Shown here: piece by piece, positions 36,059-44,910 of the stretch | Layout of the letters: every line of letters begins with the position of its first letter | Position numbering within the stretch: position 1 is the stretch's first letter | Source: Iamia sp963728655 | Lineage (GTDB): Bacteria > Actinomycetota > Acidimicrobiia > Acidimicrobiales > Iamiaceae | Assembly (NCBI GenBank): GCA_963728655.1 | Contig: CAVSLD010000006.1 | Span: 558,001 to 622,000 of the forward strand | Length of the DNA stretch: 64,000 bases | Reading direction: 5' to 3' | Program-made: the position numbers and the translations under genes | Notes under the pieces: model-generated | The model's database searches: none | What the model was told of the DNA's origin: nothing | The model's input: the letters and a program-made list of their open reading frames with translations, nothing else

Positions 36059-36112
36059 CGAACCTTGGACGGGTGTCGTTGCTGCCTGGCGCGGTCACGC
36101 GTCCAAGGTTCG
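36059..36112 (+). terminator. Long-loop palindrome after photolyase
   Basis: CGAACCTTGGACG (36059-36071) pairs with CGTCCAAGGTTCG (36100-36112) over a 28-base loop, extended by CCCC/GGGG beyond one mismatch. A partial CCCCCGAACCCC copy lies at about 36034. Its build, a 13-bp stem with a loop over 20 bases, matches the holA-rpsT palindromes though the sequence differs. It probably ends phr transcription. Confidence 0.55.
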
Positions 36113-36141
36113 TGGGGAGGGGACACCGGTGTCGGGCGGTC

Positions 36142-36164
36142 AGCACTCGGTAGGCTTGAGTGCT
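36142..36164 (+). promoter_or_regulatory. CIRCE operator with embedded -10 box
   Basis: AGCACTC-N9-GAGTGCT matches the core of the HrcA operator (TTAGCACTC-N9-GAGTGCTAA). The nine-base spacer GGTAGGCTT contains the -10 box TAGGCT (36151-36156), so bound HrcA would sit on the promoter of hrcA-dnaJ. Confidence 0.9.
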
Positions 36165-36212
36165 ACTCCGCCCCGGCCTCCGGCCGTCCCCGACCCGGCG
36201 GTGCCCTGACCC

Positions 36213-37223
36213 ATGCTCGACGACCGCAAGGCATCCATCCTGCGGGCCGTGGTGGAGGAGTACATCCACACGGCCCAGCCGGTCGGGTCGGGCCACGTGG
36301 CATCGGCCCCGGAGGTCTCGGTGTCCTCGGCGACGGTCCGCAACGACATGGCCACGCTCGAGGCCGAGGGCTACCTGGCCCAGCCCCACACCAGCGCCGG
36401 ACGCATCCCCACCGATGCCGGCTACCGCTACTACGTCGACCACCTGACCGGCCGCACCAGCCTCGACCGCACCTCGGCCCAGCAGGTGCGCTCCTTCTTC
36501 GACCGCACCCACGGCGAGCTCGAGCGCATGCTGGCCGACACCTCCCGGCTGCTGTCGGGCCTCACCGGCACGGCCGCGGTCATCACCGGCCCGCCCCAGC
36601 ACGCCGCCGTCGTCCGCTCCGTCCAGCTGGTCGGGCTCACGCCGTCGCTGGCCCTCCTCGTCGTGGTCCTCTCCAACGGCGCGGTGGAGAAGGCCACGGT
36701 CGACCTGGGTGGCACCGCGGCCACCGACGCCGACCTGGCCGTGGCCGAGGCGCACCTGCGCCAGCACCTGGTGGGCGAGCACCTGTCCGAGCTGGCCGGC
36801 GTCCCGGCCCCGCCCGACCCCCAGGCCCCCGTCGCGGTCACCGCCGCGGTGGCAGCTGCGGCCCGGGCCGCCGACGAGAGCCCCGACGGTGACCACCTCT
36901 ACGTGGGCGGCACCGACCGCATGGCCGGCGCGTTCGACGCGGTGGAGACGGTGCGGGAGGTGCTGGGCCTGCTCGAGCAGCAGCTGGTCGTGGTCACGTT
37001 GCTGCGCGACGTGCTCGACCGCGGTCTGCAGGTCGCCATCGGCGCCGAGACCGGCATGGCCCCTCTGGCCGAGTGCGCCCTGGTGGTGGCGCCCTACGAG
37101 ATCGAGGGTGAGCCCGTCGGCAGCGTCGGCGTGCTCGGACCCACCCGCATGGACTACGCCCAGGCCCTGGCCGCCGTCGCGGTGGTGGGCCAGCGCCTGG
37201 GCCGTCGGCTGAGCGAGGGCTGA
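36213..37223 (+). CDS. hrcA: Heat-inducible transcription repressor
   Basis: Represses chaperone genes through CIRCE and is itself chaperone-dependent. Winged-helix N-terminus: LDDRKASILRAVVEEYIHTA then QPVGSGHVA and SVSSATVRNDMATLEAEGYL. The GAF-like and dimer domains follow to 336 residues, near the usual 340. A CIRCE site lies 49 bp upstream, so it is autoregulated. dnaJ follows after 97 bp. Intact frame. Confidence 0.97.
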   Translation: MLDDRKASILRAVVEEYIHTAQPVGSGHVASAPEVSVSSATVRNDMATLEAEGYLAQPHTSAGRIPTDAGYRYYVDHLTGRTSLDRTSAQQVRSFFDRTHGELERMLADTSRLLSGLTGTAAVITGPPQHAAVVRSVQLVGLTPSLALLVVVLSNGAVEKATVDLGGTAATDADLAVAEAHLRQHLVGEHLSELAGVPAPPDPQAPVAVTAAVAAAARAADESPDGDHLYVGGTDRMAGAFDAVETVREVLGLLEQQLVVVTLLRDVLDRGLQVAIGAETGMAPLAECALVVAPYEIEGEPVGSVGVLGPTRMDYAQALAAVAVVGQRLGRRLSEG

Positions 37224-37320
37224 GGCGCCGTGCCCCGCCCCCGCCCCGCCACCCCCCGCCCGACGGGCCCCGGCCCTGACACCGTGGCCCCCCGACCCGC
37301 CCCTGGAGAGACCGACATCC

Positions 37321-38436
37321 ATGGCCGATGACCTGTACGCCACGCTCGGCGTGGCCCGCACCGCCACCGGTGACGAGATCAAGAAGGCGTACCGGCGCCT
37401 GGCCCGGGAGCACCACCCCGACGCCAACCCCGGCGACCCCGAGGCCGCCGCCCGCTTCAAGGAGGTCTCGCGGGCCTACGAGGTGCTCTCGGACCCGGAC
37501 CGCCGCCAGCGCTACGACACCTTCGGCACCGACTCGCCCGGGGGTGGGGACGGCGGCGACCCCTTCGGCGGTGCCGGCCTGGGCGACATCTTCGACGCCT
37601 TCTTCGGCGGGTCCGGGGGTGGCTTCGGCGGCGGACGTCGCACCGGGCCGCCCCAGGGGGGCGACGTCGAGGTCGTCGTCGACCTGACCTTCGAGCAGGC
37701 CGTGTTCGGGGCCAAGACGCCGGTGACGGCCACCATCCCCGCCCCGTGCGACACCTGCGAGGCGACCGGCGCGGCTCCTGGCACCCACCCCTCGACCTGC
37801 GGCACCTGCGGCGGCGCCGGCCAGGTGCGCCAGGTGCGCCAGTCGATGCTGGGCCAGATGGTCACCGCCCGGCCCTGCCCGGAGTGCGGCGGGCTGGGCC
37901 AGGTCGTCACCTCGCCGTGCCCGGACTGCGGCGGCCAGGGCCGGCGTCCGCTCGAGCGCACCTACACCGTCGACATCCCGCCCGGCGTCGACGACGGCTC
38001 CACCCTGCGCCTGCCCGGCTACGGCCCGGCCGGTCCCCGCGGCGGCCCGGCCGGCGACCTCTACGTCCACCTGCGGGTGGCGCCCCACCCGCAGTTCACC
38101 CGCGACGGCGACAGCCTGGTCCACGAGCTGCACCTCGGCGTCACCCAGGCGACCCTCGGCGTCTCGGTCCAGCTGGAGACCCTCGACGGCCCCGAGACCA
38201 TCGTCGTCCCCCGCGCCACCCAGCCCGGCAAGGTGTTCCGGGTCCGGGGCAGAGGCGTCCCCCACGTGCGGGGCCGCGGGCGCGGCGACCTGGTGGTCCG
38301 CGTCGTGGTCGACGTCCCTGCCGACCTCGACGAGGAGCAGGACCGCCTGCTCCGCGAGCTGGCCGCCCTGCGGGGCGAGGACGTGGCCGAGCCCGACGCC
38401 GGGTTCATGTCCAAGCTCCGCTCCGCCTTCAAGTAG
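37321..38436 (+). CDS. dnaJ: Chaperone DnaJ (type I)
   Basis: Hsp40 partner of DnaK. The J domain contains the HPD triad in AREHHPDANPGDPEAA; a Gly/Phe region (FGGSGGGFGGG) follows; the zinc-finger region has four CxxCxG repeats (CDTCEATG, CGTCGGAG, CPECGGLG, CPDCGGQG); then the substrate-binding C-terminal domain. The 371-residue length is standard. Shine-Dalgarno GGAGA precedes the ATG. It belongs to the CIRCE-controlled hrcA unit and is followed after three bases by rsmE. Confidence 0.97.
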   Translation: MADDLYATLGVARTATGDEIKKAYRRLAREHHPDANPGDPEAAARFKEVSRAYEVLSDPDRRQRYDTFGTDSPGGGDGGDPFGGAGLGDIFDAFFGGSGGGFGGGRRTGPPQGGDVEVVVDLTFEQAVFGAKTPVTATIPAPCDTCEATGAAPGTHPSTCGTCGGAGQVRQVRQSMLGQMVTARPCPECGGLGQVVTSPCPDCGGQGRRPLERTYTVDIPPGVDDGSTLRLPGYGPAGPRGGPAGDLYVHLRVAPHPQFTRDGDSLVHELHLGVTQATLGVSVQLETLDGPETIVVPRATQPGKVFRVRGRGVPHVRGRGRGDLVVRVVVDVPADLDEEQDRLLRELAALRGEDVAEPDAGFMSKLRSAFK

Positions 38437-38439
38437 CCG

Positions 38440-39189
38440 GTGGGGCCGGTGCCGCCCCGCGGCCGGGGCCCCCACGTGTTCGTGGCCGACCTGGACGACC
38501 CCCACCTCGACGAGGTCGACCACCACCACCTGTCCCGGTCGCTGCGCCTGCGGACGGGCGACGCGCTCACGCTGTCCGACGGGGCCGGGCGCTGGCGGCC
38601 GGCGCGCTTCGGGCCCGAGCCGGCGCCCGACGGGCCGATCGAGGAGGAGCCCTCCCCGGCCCCGCCGGTGGTCGTGGGCCTGGCGCCGGTGAAGGGCCAG
38701 CGGCCGGAGTGGGCCGTGCAGAAGCTCACCGAGCTGGGCGTGGACGAGGTGTGGCTGCTCGTGACCGACCGCTCGGTCGTGCGGTGGGAGGGGGAGCGGG
38801 CGGACCGCCACGGCGAGCGACTGGCGCGGGTGGTGCGGGAGGCGGCCATGCAGAGCCGCCGCTGCACACTGCCCCGGCTGCGGACGGGGGTCACGCTGGG
38901 CGACGCCGGGGCCGAGCCCGCCGGCGTCGTCCTCGCCCACCCCGGGGGCGCCCCGCCCACGCTCGGGCGACCGCTGCTGGTGGGCCCGGAGGGGGGCTGG
39001 TCCGACGCCGAGCTGGCCGCGGCGACGACCACGGTGGCCCTGGGCCCGACGGTGCTCAGGGCCGAGACCGCCGCCGTCGCGGCCGGGACCCTGCTCACGG
39101 CCCTGCGCGCCGGGTTGGTCACGTCCAGTGGCGAAGCGGAGCGGCCCTTCCCTCCTCAGCACGGAGGGTGGTTGCCCGGCCTGGGCTGA
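38440..39189 (+). CDS. rsmE: 16S rRNA (uracil1498-N3)-methyltransferase
   Basis: SPOUT-fold methyltransferase, 249 residues. Family motifs: HHLSRSLRLRTGDALTLSDG, KGQRPEWAVQKLTELGVDEV, REAAMQSRRCTLPRL and the knot LLVGPEGGWSDAELAAA with LGPTVLRAETAAVAAGTLL. The GTG is three bases after the dnaJ stop, a conserved pairing that implies cotranscription. A short divergent tail follows the knot, as usual. Confidence 0.94.
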   Translation: MGPVPPRGRGPHVFVADLDDPHLDEVDHHHLSRSLRLRTGDALTLSDGAGRWRPARFGPEPAPDGPIEEEPSPAPPVVVGLAPVKGQRPEWAVQKLTELGVDEVWLLVTDRSVVRWEGERADRHGERLARVVREAAMQSRRCTLPRLRTGVTLGDAGAEPAGVVLAHPGGAPPTLGRPLLVGPEGGWSDAELAAATTTVALGPTVLRAETAAVAAGTLLTALRAGLVTSSGEAERPFPPQHGGWLPGLG

Positions 39190-39228
39190 CGACGTAGTGT
39201 GGTCACACGGCCGGTCGCGAGACCGCCG

Positions 39229-39234
39229 TAGCCT
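39229..39234 (+). promoter_or_regulatory. -10 box TAGCCT and GTGTG-GT-CACAC palindrome before bldD
   Basis: TAGCCT lies 67 bases before the GTG of the bldD-like gene. Upstream, GTGTGGTCACAC (39197-39208) is a 5-2-5 inverted repeat in the place of an operator; it does not match the known BldD consensus closely. Confidence 0.35.
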
Positions 39235-39301
39235 CTTCAGGTGGTGTGGGGCCCGTCCCCGGCACCACCAGTGGCGTCCTCACCACGACAGGGAGACGAG
39301 A

Positions 39302-39829
39302 GTGAGCATCATCGACAGCGAGATCGACGACGAGGCGACCGCCCTCTACGGCCGCAAGGTCGGCGAGCGCCTGCGGTCGATCCGCCGCCAGAAGGGCCTG
39401 TCGCTCCAGGACGCCGAGGAGAGCTCGGGCCAGGAGTTCAAGGCGTCGGTGCTCGGGGCCTACGAGCGCGGCGAGCGGGCCATCTCCGTGCCCCGCCTCC
39501 AGCGCCTGGCGCGCTTCTACAACGTCCCCGTCGACCAGCTCCTGCCCCGCGACCGGGGCGCCGACGAGGAGGTCCTCGACCTCACCGTCCCGCTGCCCGA
39601 GAGCCGCAGGATCGTGCTCGACCTCACCCGCCTCGACTCGCTGTCGGGCGTGGCCTCGGAGATGCTGACCCGGTACCTCACCATGATCCAGGTCCAGCGC
39701 CAGGACTTCAACGGCCGGGTGCTCACCATCCGGCGTGACGACCTGCGGGCCATCGCCTGCATCCTCGACACCACCGAGGACGGCGCCGTCAAGCGCCTCG
39801 ACGAGCTGGGCCTGGCGCTGGTCCGCTGA
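39302..39829 (+). CDS. bldD: BldD-like regulator with cyclic-di-GMP motif
   Basis: XRE-type repressor homologous to Streptomyces BldD, the developmental regulator dimerised by cyclic di-GMP. The helix-turn-helix covers about residues 17-82 (VGERLRSIRRQKGLSLQDAE; VLGAYERGERAISVPRLQRL). The C-terminal domain reads VQRQDFNGRVLTIRRDDLRA, in which R133-x-D135 and R144-x-x-D147 reproduce the RxD-x8-RxxD ligand motif exactly. At 175 residues it is slightly longer than BldD. The GTG at 39302 is chosen because homology begins shortly after. Ligand binding is inferred, not shown. Confidence 0.88.
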   Translation: MSIIDSEIDDEATALYGRKVGERLRSIRRQKGLSLQDAEESSGQEFKASVLGAYERGERAISVPRLQRLARFYNVPVDQLLPRDRGADEEVLDLTVPLPESRRIVLDLTRLDSLSGVASEMLTRYLTMIQVQRQDFNGRVLTIRRDDLRAIACILDTTEDGAVKRLDELGLALVR

Positions 39830-40938
39830 CCGGCGCCGACCTCCTCACCCGGGGGAGGGCCGGGTTCGGCGCGTACCTGCACGTGCCGTTCTGTCGGCAC
39901 CGCTGCGACTACTGCGCCTTCGCCACCTGGACCGACCGCGACGCGGTGGCCGGGCGCTACCTGGAGGCGTGTCGGGCCCACGCCGCCGCCCTGGCCCCGG
40001 GGCTGCCCCCGGTCACCTCTGCCTTCGTCGGCGGCGGCACCCCGTCACGGGTCGATCCCCACGCCCTGCTCGCGGTGCTGGCCGAGCTGCCGCTCGCCGA
40101 CGACGCCGAGGTCACCGTCGAGTGCAACCCCGAGGACCTCGACGAGGCCCGGGCCCGCACCTACTCGGCCGGGGGCGTCACCCGGGTGTCGATCGGCGTC
40201 CAGTCCACGGTGGCCCACGTCCTGGCCGCCCTCGGGCGGGTCCACCCGGCCGAGGCGGTGGCGCCTGCGGTGGCTGCGGCCCGCGCCGCCGGCCTCGACG
40301 TCAGCCTCGACCTGATCCACGGCGCCGCGGGTGAGACCCTCGACGACTGGCGCACCACCGTGGTCGATGCGATCGCGCTGGCCCCGGACCACGTGAGCGC
40401 CTACGCCCTCACCGTCGAGCCCGGCACCCCGCTGTGGGACGACGCCACCCGCCACCCGGTCGACGACGACCAGGCCGACAAGGACGCGGTGGCGGCCGAC
40501 CTCCTGGAGGCGGCCGGCTACGACTGGTACGAGATCTCGAGCTGGGCCCGCCCTGGCAAGGAGTGCCGCCACAACCTCCTCTACTGGTCGATGGGGGAGT
40601 ACGTGGCCCTGGGCTGTGCGGCCCACGGCCACCGCGACGGCACCCGCTACTGGCACGGCCGCACGCCCGAGCGCTACCTGGCCGCCATCGAGGCCGGCGC
40701 CGACCCGGTGGCCGGCTCCGAGCACCTCGACCCCGACGCCCGGGCCCTGGAGGGCCTGCAGCTCGCGGTGCGGACCCGGGCCGGGGTGCCGACCGCCGCC
40801 CTCGCCGCCGCGGACCGGGAGGCCCTCGCCGGCCTGGTCGTCGCCGACGGCGACCGGGTGGTGCTCACCCGGCGCGGCCGCATGCTCGCCAACGAGGTCG
40901 CGCTGCGCCTCGTGGTGCCCTCGCCCGAGCGGGCCTGA
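39826..40938 (+). CDS. hemW: Radical SAM haem chaperone / HemW-like protein
   Basis: Oxygen-independent coproporphyrinogen-oxidase-like protein, now known as a haem chaperone. The motif YLHVPFCRHRCDYCAFATW carries the CxxxCxxC cluster; GGGTPSRV, ECNPEDLDE and RVSIGVQS follow, then the HemN C-terminal domain. An internal GTG at 39883 would cut into the cluster motif, so the true start is upstream. The only candidate without a stop is the CTG at 39826, overlapping the bldD stop (CTGA). Length would be 370 residues. Start is uncertain; identity is firm. Confidence 0.9.
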   Translation: MTGADLLTRGRAGFGAYLHVPFCRHRCDYCAFATWTDRDAVAGRYLEACRAHAAALAPGLPPVTSAFVGGGTPSRVDPHALLAVLAELPLADDAEVTVECNPEDLDEARARTYSAGGVTRVSIGVQSTVAHVLAALGRVHPAEAVAPAVAAARAAGLDVSLDLIHGAAGETLDDWRTTVVDAIALAPDHVSAYALTVEPGTPLWDDATRHPVDDDQADKDAVAADLLEAAGYDWYEISSWARPGKECRHNLLYWSMGEYVALGCAAHGHRDGTRYWHGRTPERYLAAIEAGADPVAGSEHLDPDARALEGLQLAVRTRAGVPTAALAAADREALAGLVVADGDRVVLTRRGRMLANEVALRLVVPSPERA

Positions 40939-40957
40939 GCCCGCCGGGTTGGCGGGC
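40939..40957 (+). terminator. Hairpin after hemW
   Basis: GCCCGCC (40939-40945) and GGCGGGC (40951-40957) with loop GGGTT, directly after the hemW stop. Confidence 0.55.
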
Positions 40958-40983
40958 CCGCGCCCCGGCGGCAGGCTCTCCCG

Positions 40984-42360
40984 ATGGAGGACGAGCGGTG
41001 GGAGGAGGAGTGGGACCCCGACCTGCGCAGCGCTGACCCACTGCGGGCCCCGGGCTACGCCGAGCGCCTGGATGAGCTCGAGCGCGAGTCGGTCCGCACC
41101 GGCCGCACCGCCACCCACGTCCGCATCGAGGCCTGCTTCGACGTCCTGGGCGGCTCCATGGGCGTCGTCCACGGGGAGCGGGTGGTCCGGGCCTTCGCCC
41201 GGGCCACCGAGCTGCGCCTGCCCGTCGTCTGCGTGACCCGCTCGGGCGGGGCCCGGATGCAGGAGGGCATGGTGTCGCTCGTCCAGCTGGGCCGCACCGC
41301 CGCCGCCGTCCGCCGCCATCGCGAGGCCGGGCTCCTCTCGGTGGCCGTCCTGCGGTCGCCCACCACCGGCGGCGTGCTCGCCTCCTACGCCTCGCTGTGC
41401 GACCTGCGCGTGGCCGAGCCCGGGGCCACCATCGGGTTCGCCGGGCCCCGCGTGGTGGAGGGCACCACCGGCGAGGCCATCGACGGACGCTCCCACACCG
41501 CCGAGTCGGCCCTGGCCGCCGGCCTGGTCGACGCGGTGGTGCCCGCCGACGAGGTCGACGGGTGGGTCGCGGTCGCCCTCGGCGCCACCGGCCGCCCCCT
41601 GACCGCCCGGCGGCTCGTGGCCGCACCGGACGTCGCCGTCGGGGGTGGCGTCGCGCGCGGGGCCTGGGCCGAGGTGGTGGCCTCGCGCCGGGCCGACCGC
41701 CCCAGCGGCATCGACGTGGCCGCGGCCCTGTGCGGCTCGTGGCTCGACCTGGCCGCCCCGGACCCGACCGTGCGCACCGCGCTGGCCCGCATCGGCGACA
41801 CCGCGGTGGTCGTCGTGGCCTCGGACCGCCACGCCGGCGACGGACGTCCCACCCCCGCCGGGTTCCACCAGGTCCGCCGGGCCATCGCCCTGGCCGGTCG
41901 GCTCGGACGTCCGCTCGTGACCCTCGTCGACACGCCGGGGGCCGACCCCGGGCGCGACAGCGAGAACGGCGGCATCGCTCGCGAGATCGCCGAGACCTTC
42001 GCGGCCATGGACGCGGTGCCGGTGCCCACCCTGGCCGTGTGCGTGGGGGAGGGCGGCAGCGGTGGGGCCCTGGCCCTGGCCTGGGCCGACACCCTCCTCA
42101 TCCAGGCCCACGCCACCTTCTCGGTGATCGGGGCCGAGGGCGCGGCCGCCATCCTGCGGCGCGACCCGTCCCAGGCCCCCGAGGTGGCCGAGCAGCTCGG
42201 CCTCACCAGCCGGGCGCTCCACGACCTGGGCGTGGTCGACGGGGTCGTGCCCGACGACGAGGCCGGCACCGTCGCCGCCGTGCGGACAGCCCTGGCCGAG
42301 GTGCCGGTCGGCCGGCGCCGCACCCGACCCGATGCCGTGTCGGCCGCGGGCCTGGCCTGA
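40984..42360 (+). CDS. accDA: Acetyl-CoA carboxyltransferase, fused beta and alpha halves
   Basis: Carboxyltransferase for malonyl-CoA formation. The N-terminal half is AccD-like (DVLGGSMGVVHGERVV, TRSGGARMQEGMVSL) without the zinc ribbon of bacterial AccD; the C-terminal half is AccA-like (LVTLVDTPGADPGRDSENGG, GEGGSGGALALAWADTLL, FSVIGAEGAAAILRRD). Both crotonase-type halves are in one 458-residue chain, and the oxyanion-hole glycines of both are present. No biotin carboxylase is nearby. Frame intact; its 3' end overlaps the converging LysM gene's reading frame. Confidence 0.92.
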   Translation: MEDERWEEEWDPDLRSADPLRAPGYAERLDELERESVRTGRTATHVRIEACFDVLGGSMGVVHGERVVRAFARATELRLPVVCVTRSGGARMQEGMVSLVQLGRTAAAVRRHREAGLLSVAVLRSPTTGGVLASYASLCDLRVAEPGATIGFAGPRVVEGTTGEAIDGRSHTAESALAAGLVDAVVPADEVDGWVAVALGATGRPLTARRLVAAPDVAVGGGVARGAWAEVVASRRADRPSGIDVAAALCGSWLDLAAPDPTVRTALARIGDTAVVVVASDRHAGDGRPTPAGFHQVRRAIALAGRLGRPLVTLVDTPGADPGRDSENGGIAREIAETFAAMDAVPVPTLAVCVGEGGSGGALALAWADTLLIQAHATFSVIGAEGAAAILRRDPSQAPEVAEQLGLTSRALHDLGVVDGVVPDDEAGTVAAVRTALAEVPVGRRRTRPDAVSAAGLA

Positions 42361-43237
42361 CGGGGTCCCTGACGCCGCCGGGGGGCGCGGCGGGGACCGG
42401 GGGCGGCGCGGGCAGCCGGAAGACCTGGCCGGGGAAGATGAGGTCGGGGTTGCCGGGGTCCGACAGCAGCGCCCGGTTCTGCTCCACGACCTGTTCCCAG
42501 TAGGGGGCGAGCTCGGCATCGGTGGGTGCCCGGCCCCAGGAGTCGGTGAGCGTGGCCTCGGCGATGTGCCAGAGGTGGTCTCCGGGGGCGGTGGTCCACT
42601 CGCGGGGCGAGGCCGGCTCGGGCACCTCCTCGCCGGGCGCCTCCTCGCCGGGGGCCTCCTCGACCCGCATGGTCGAGGTGCCGTCCTCGTCGGGCAGGCG
42701 GCGGAGGATCACGTCGGACCCGTCGGGCAGGCGCTCGAGCACCACCCGCGCGCCGACGTCGTCGACGTCGGCCTGGGCGGGGGCCTGGTCGGGGAGGAGG
42801 CTGGCAGCCATGAGGCTGGCGGCCGAGGCGGTGAGGCCCACGCCGGCGATGGCGCCCAGCACCTTGCGCACGGCGGGGACGGTCGCCAGGTCGGCCAGCG
42901 CGGACGAGGGCGGGGACGCGGCTCACGCCGGGCCGCCAGGCCGAGGGCCGTGACGGCGAGGAGGTACCAGGCCAGCACCAGGCCGACCAGGCGCACGAGG
43001 GCGAAGGCGACGGTGACCGCGTCGCGGCCGTCGAGCCAGCGCTGGAGGGCGGCGCGGTCGAGCAGGGGCGGGGTGGACAGCCGGCCCGATCCCAGGCGTC
43101 CGAGCAGCCAGATCGACGGCCACCAGGGCCACGATCCAGACCACCCCGATCAGGGCCCGCCGCAGGACCGACTCGCGGGCCGCCGGCGCCGGCTTCAGCG
43201 GGCGGGGGTCGGTGGTGGCCATGCGGCGGGTGGCCAT
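42203..43237 (-). CDS. Membrane protein with LysM-type domain (end of Tad operon)
   Basis: Reconstructed protein of up to 344 residues. After a Lys/Pro-rich head there are three hydrophobic helices (SVLRRALIGVVWIVALVAVD; FALVRLVGLVLAWYLLAVTA; VLGAIAGVGLTASAASLMAA), then a linker and a LysM-like fold, TTAPGDHLWHIAEATLTDSW and FPGQVFRLPAPPP. A compensating pair of indels throws the frame between about 43130 and 42880. Similar three-helix LysM proteins accompany actinobacterial Tad loci. The open frame continues past the LysM into accDA; the natural end is probably nearer 42360. The start overlaps the pseudokinase stop. Confidence 0.7.
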
Positions 43238-44831
43238 CAGAGGCCTCCGCACCGGGACCGGCACCGTGCGCCCGTCGGCGCGGTGGCGGTGAGCTCGGCG
43301 CAGCCGTCGCCATCGTCGTCGGCCGCGCCGAGCGTGCGGCGCCGGGGATGGTGGTCGCGGCGGGCACGGTGAGCTCGTCACCGGCGCCCACCCAGCGGTC
43401 GAACACGAAGACCTCGCCGGTGGCGGGGCGCAGGCTGGCCACCGTGGCGGTGCCGTCGCAGTCCCAGTCGGCCACGGTGAGCACGTCGCCGGGGCGACCG
43501 ACGACCCAGGTGGTGCCCCCGGTCGACACCGTCTCGTCCTCGATGCGGAGGGCGTCGGGGCATCCGTCGCCGTCGATGTCGGCCGCCCCGACCGGGACCG
43601 GCGGGCAGGTCGGGCGGGGCGCAGGCTCGGTGGTGGGCGGGGGGAGGACCTCGAGGTCGGCCGGGCCCTCGGCGTCGGGCGCGGGTGTCGGAGGTTCCGT
43701 GCCGGCGCCCGGCACGGTGGTGGAGGGGACGGTCCGCACGGCGGTGGGCGCGTCGTCGCCCCGGTCGCCCAGGCCCACGGCGGCGAGGGAGCCCACCACG
43801 GCGAGGACGAGGACGGTGACCGCGACGCGCCGCCCGGGCGGGACGTCGTCCCATCGGCGGCGGACGGCGCTCGCGGCCCGGTGGCGCCGCCCTCTCGGCC
43901 GGACGGATCCGGCACGGGTGCCCGTCGGTCGGCGGTGCGGGGCGGGAGGGGCCTCCGTGGGCGATGTCGGTGGGTCGGCCGGGGCCGCGGCGGCGCCGTG
44001 AGGGGGAGGCGACGGCCCGACGGGTCGGTCCGGGGCGAGGTGCCCTCGTCGGCTGACGTCGAGGCGTCGGGGGCCGGCCGTGACGGCGTCGGCCGCGCGC
44101 CCGGGTCGGGGTGGGGGTGCGACGGAGGTGTCACCCGGGGCGCCCGCCGGAGCGGGCCCCGCGCGCCGACGGGCCCGGCCCCTGTCCCTCCGGCGGCGCG
44201 GTCCGTCACCGAGGGCGGTGCGGACCCGATCGGCCAGCTCGCGGGCGGTGGGTCGGGCCTCGGCGTCGTCGGCCCCGGCCAGGTCGGCCACCGTGAGCAG
44301 TGCGGCGCGCAGCCCCGGGTCGGCGGGACGACGGTGACGACGGTCGGGCACCACCGGCGGGTCGGCCGTGGGACGGACGAGGGCGGTGAGCAGCTCGCCC
44401 AAGGCCGCCACGTCGCGGGCGGTCTCGCCCCGGTCACCCCCGACGGCCTCGGCCAGGCCGGTCAGCACCGGAGCCCCGTCGGCGCCGAGGAGCACGTGGT
44501 CGGCGGTGAGGCGCCCGTGCACCACGCCGGCGCGGTGCAGGTCGTCGACCACCTCGGCCACCCGGGCGACCAGTCGGGCCGCGGCGGGGGCGGGCACGGC
44601 GGTGACGGTGGCCAGGGAGTGCGGCCCCACCCAGGCCAGGTGGAGCTCGCCGGCGGTGCCGTCGTCGACGTGGGCCACGACCCGGACCAGCCCGGGGTGG
44701 GCGAGGGCCCGCAGCACCGCGGCCTCGCCGGCCAGGCGAGCCCGGCCCTCGGCCCCCGTCGACCGCTTCACCAGCACCGGCGCGCCGTCGGCGGCGGTGG
44801 TGACGCGGTGCGAGGCCGCCGGCGAGGTCAT
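43237..44831 (-). CDS. Pseudokinase with transmembrane helix and calcium-loop ectodomain
   Basis: About 530 residues. Residues 1-200 are kinase-like: VLVKRS (Lys22 equivalent), AGEAAVLRAL, then AGVVHGRLTADHVLLG where HRDLKPxN should be and VLTGLAEAV where DFG should be. The catalytic Asp, Asn and DFG Asp and the glycine-rich loop are all missing, so catalysis is unlikely. A Pro/Arg linker leads to one membrane helix (VAVTVLVLAVVGSLAAVGL) and an outer domain with three DxDxDG-type loops, DIDGDGCPDAL, DWDCDGTATV and DDDGDGCAEL, as in FG-GAP/dockerin-like repeats. One break near 43340. It sits in the Tad operon, 80 bp after tadG. Confidence 0.72.
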
Positions 44832-44910
44832 GGGCCGACCGTACCCAGCCGTGCATGAGATGACACGAGAGGATGTGAGGGTGCGGGTCGTCGATCGGCG
44901 GCCGCCGGCC

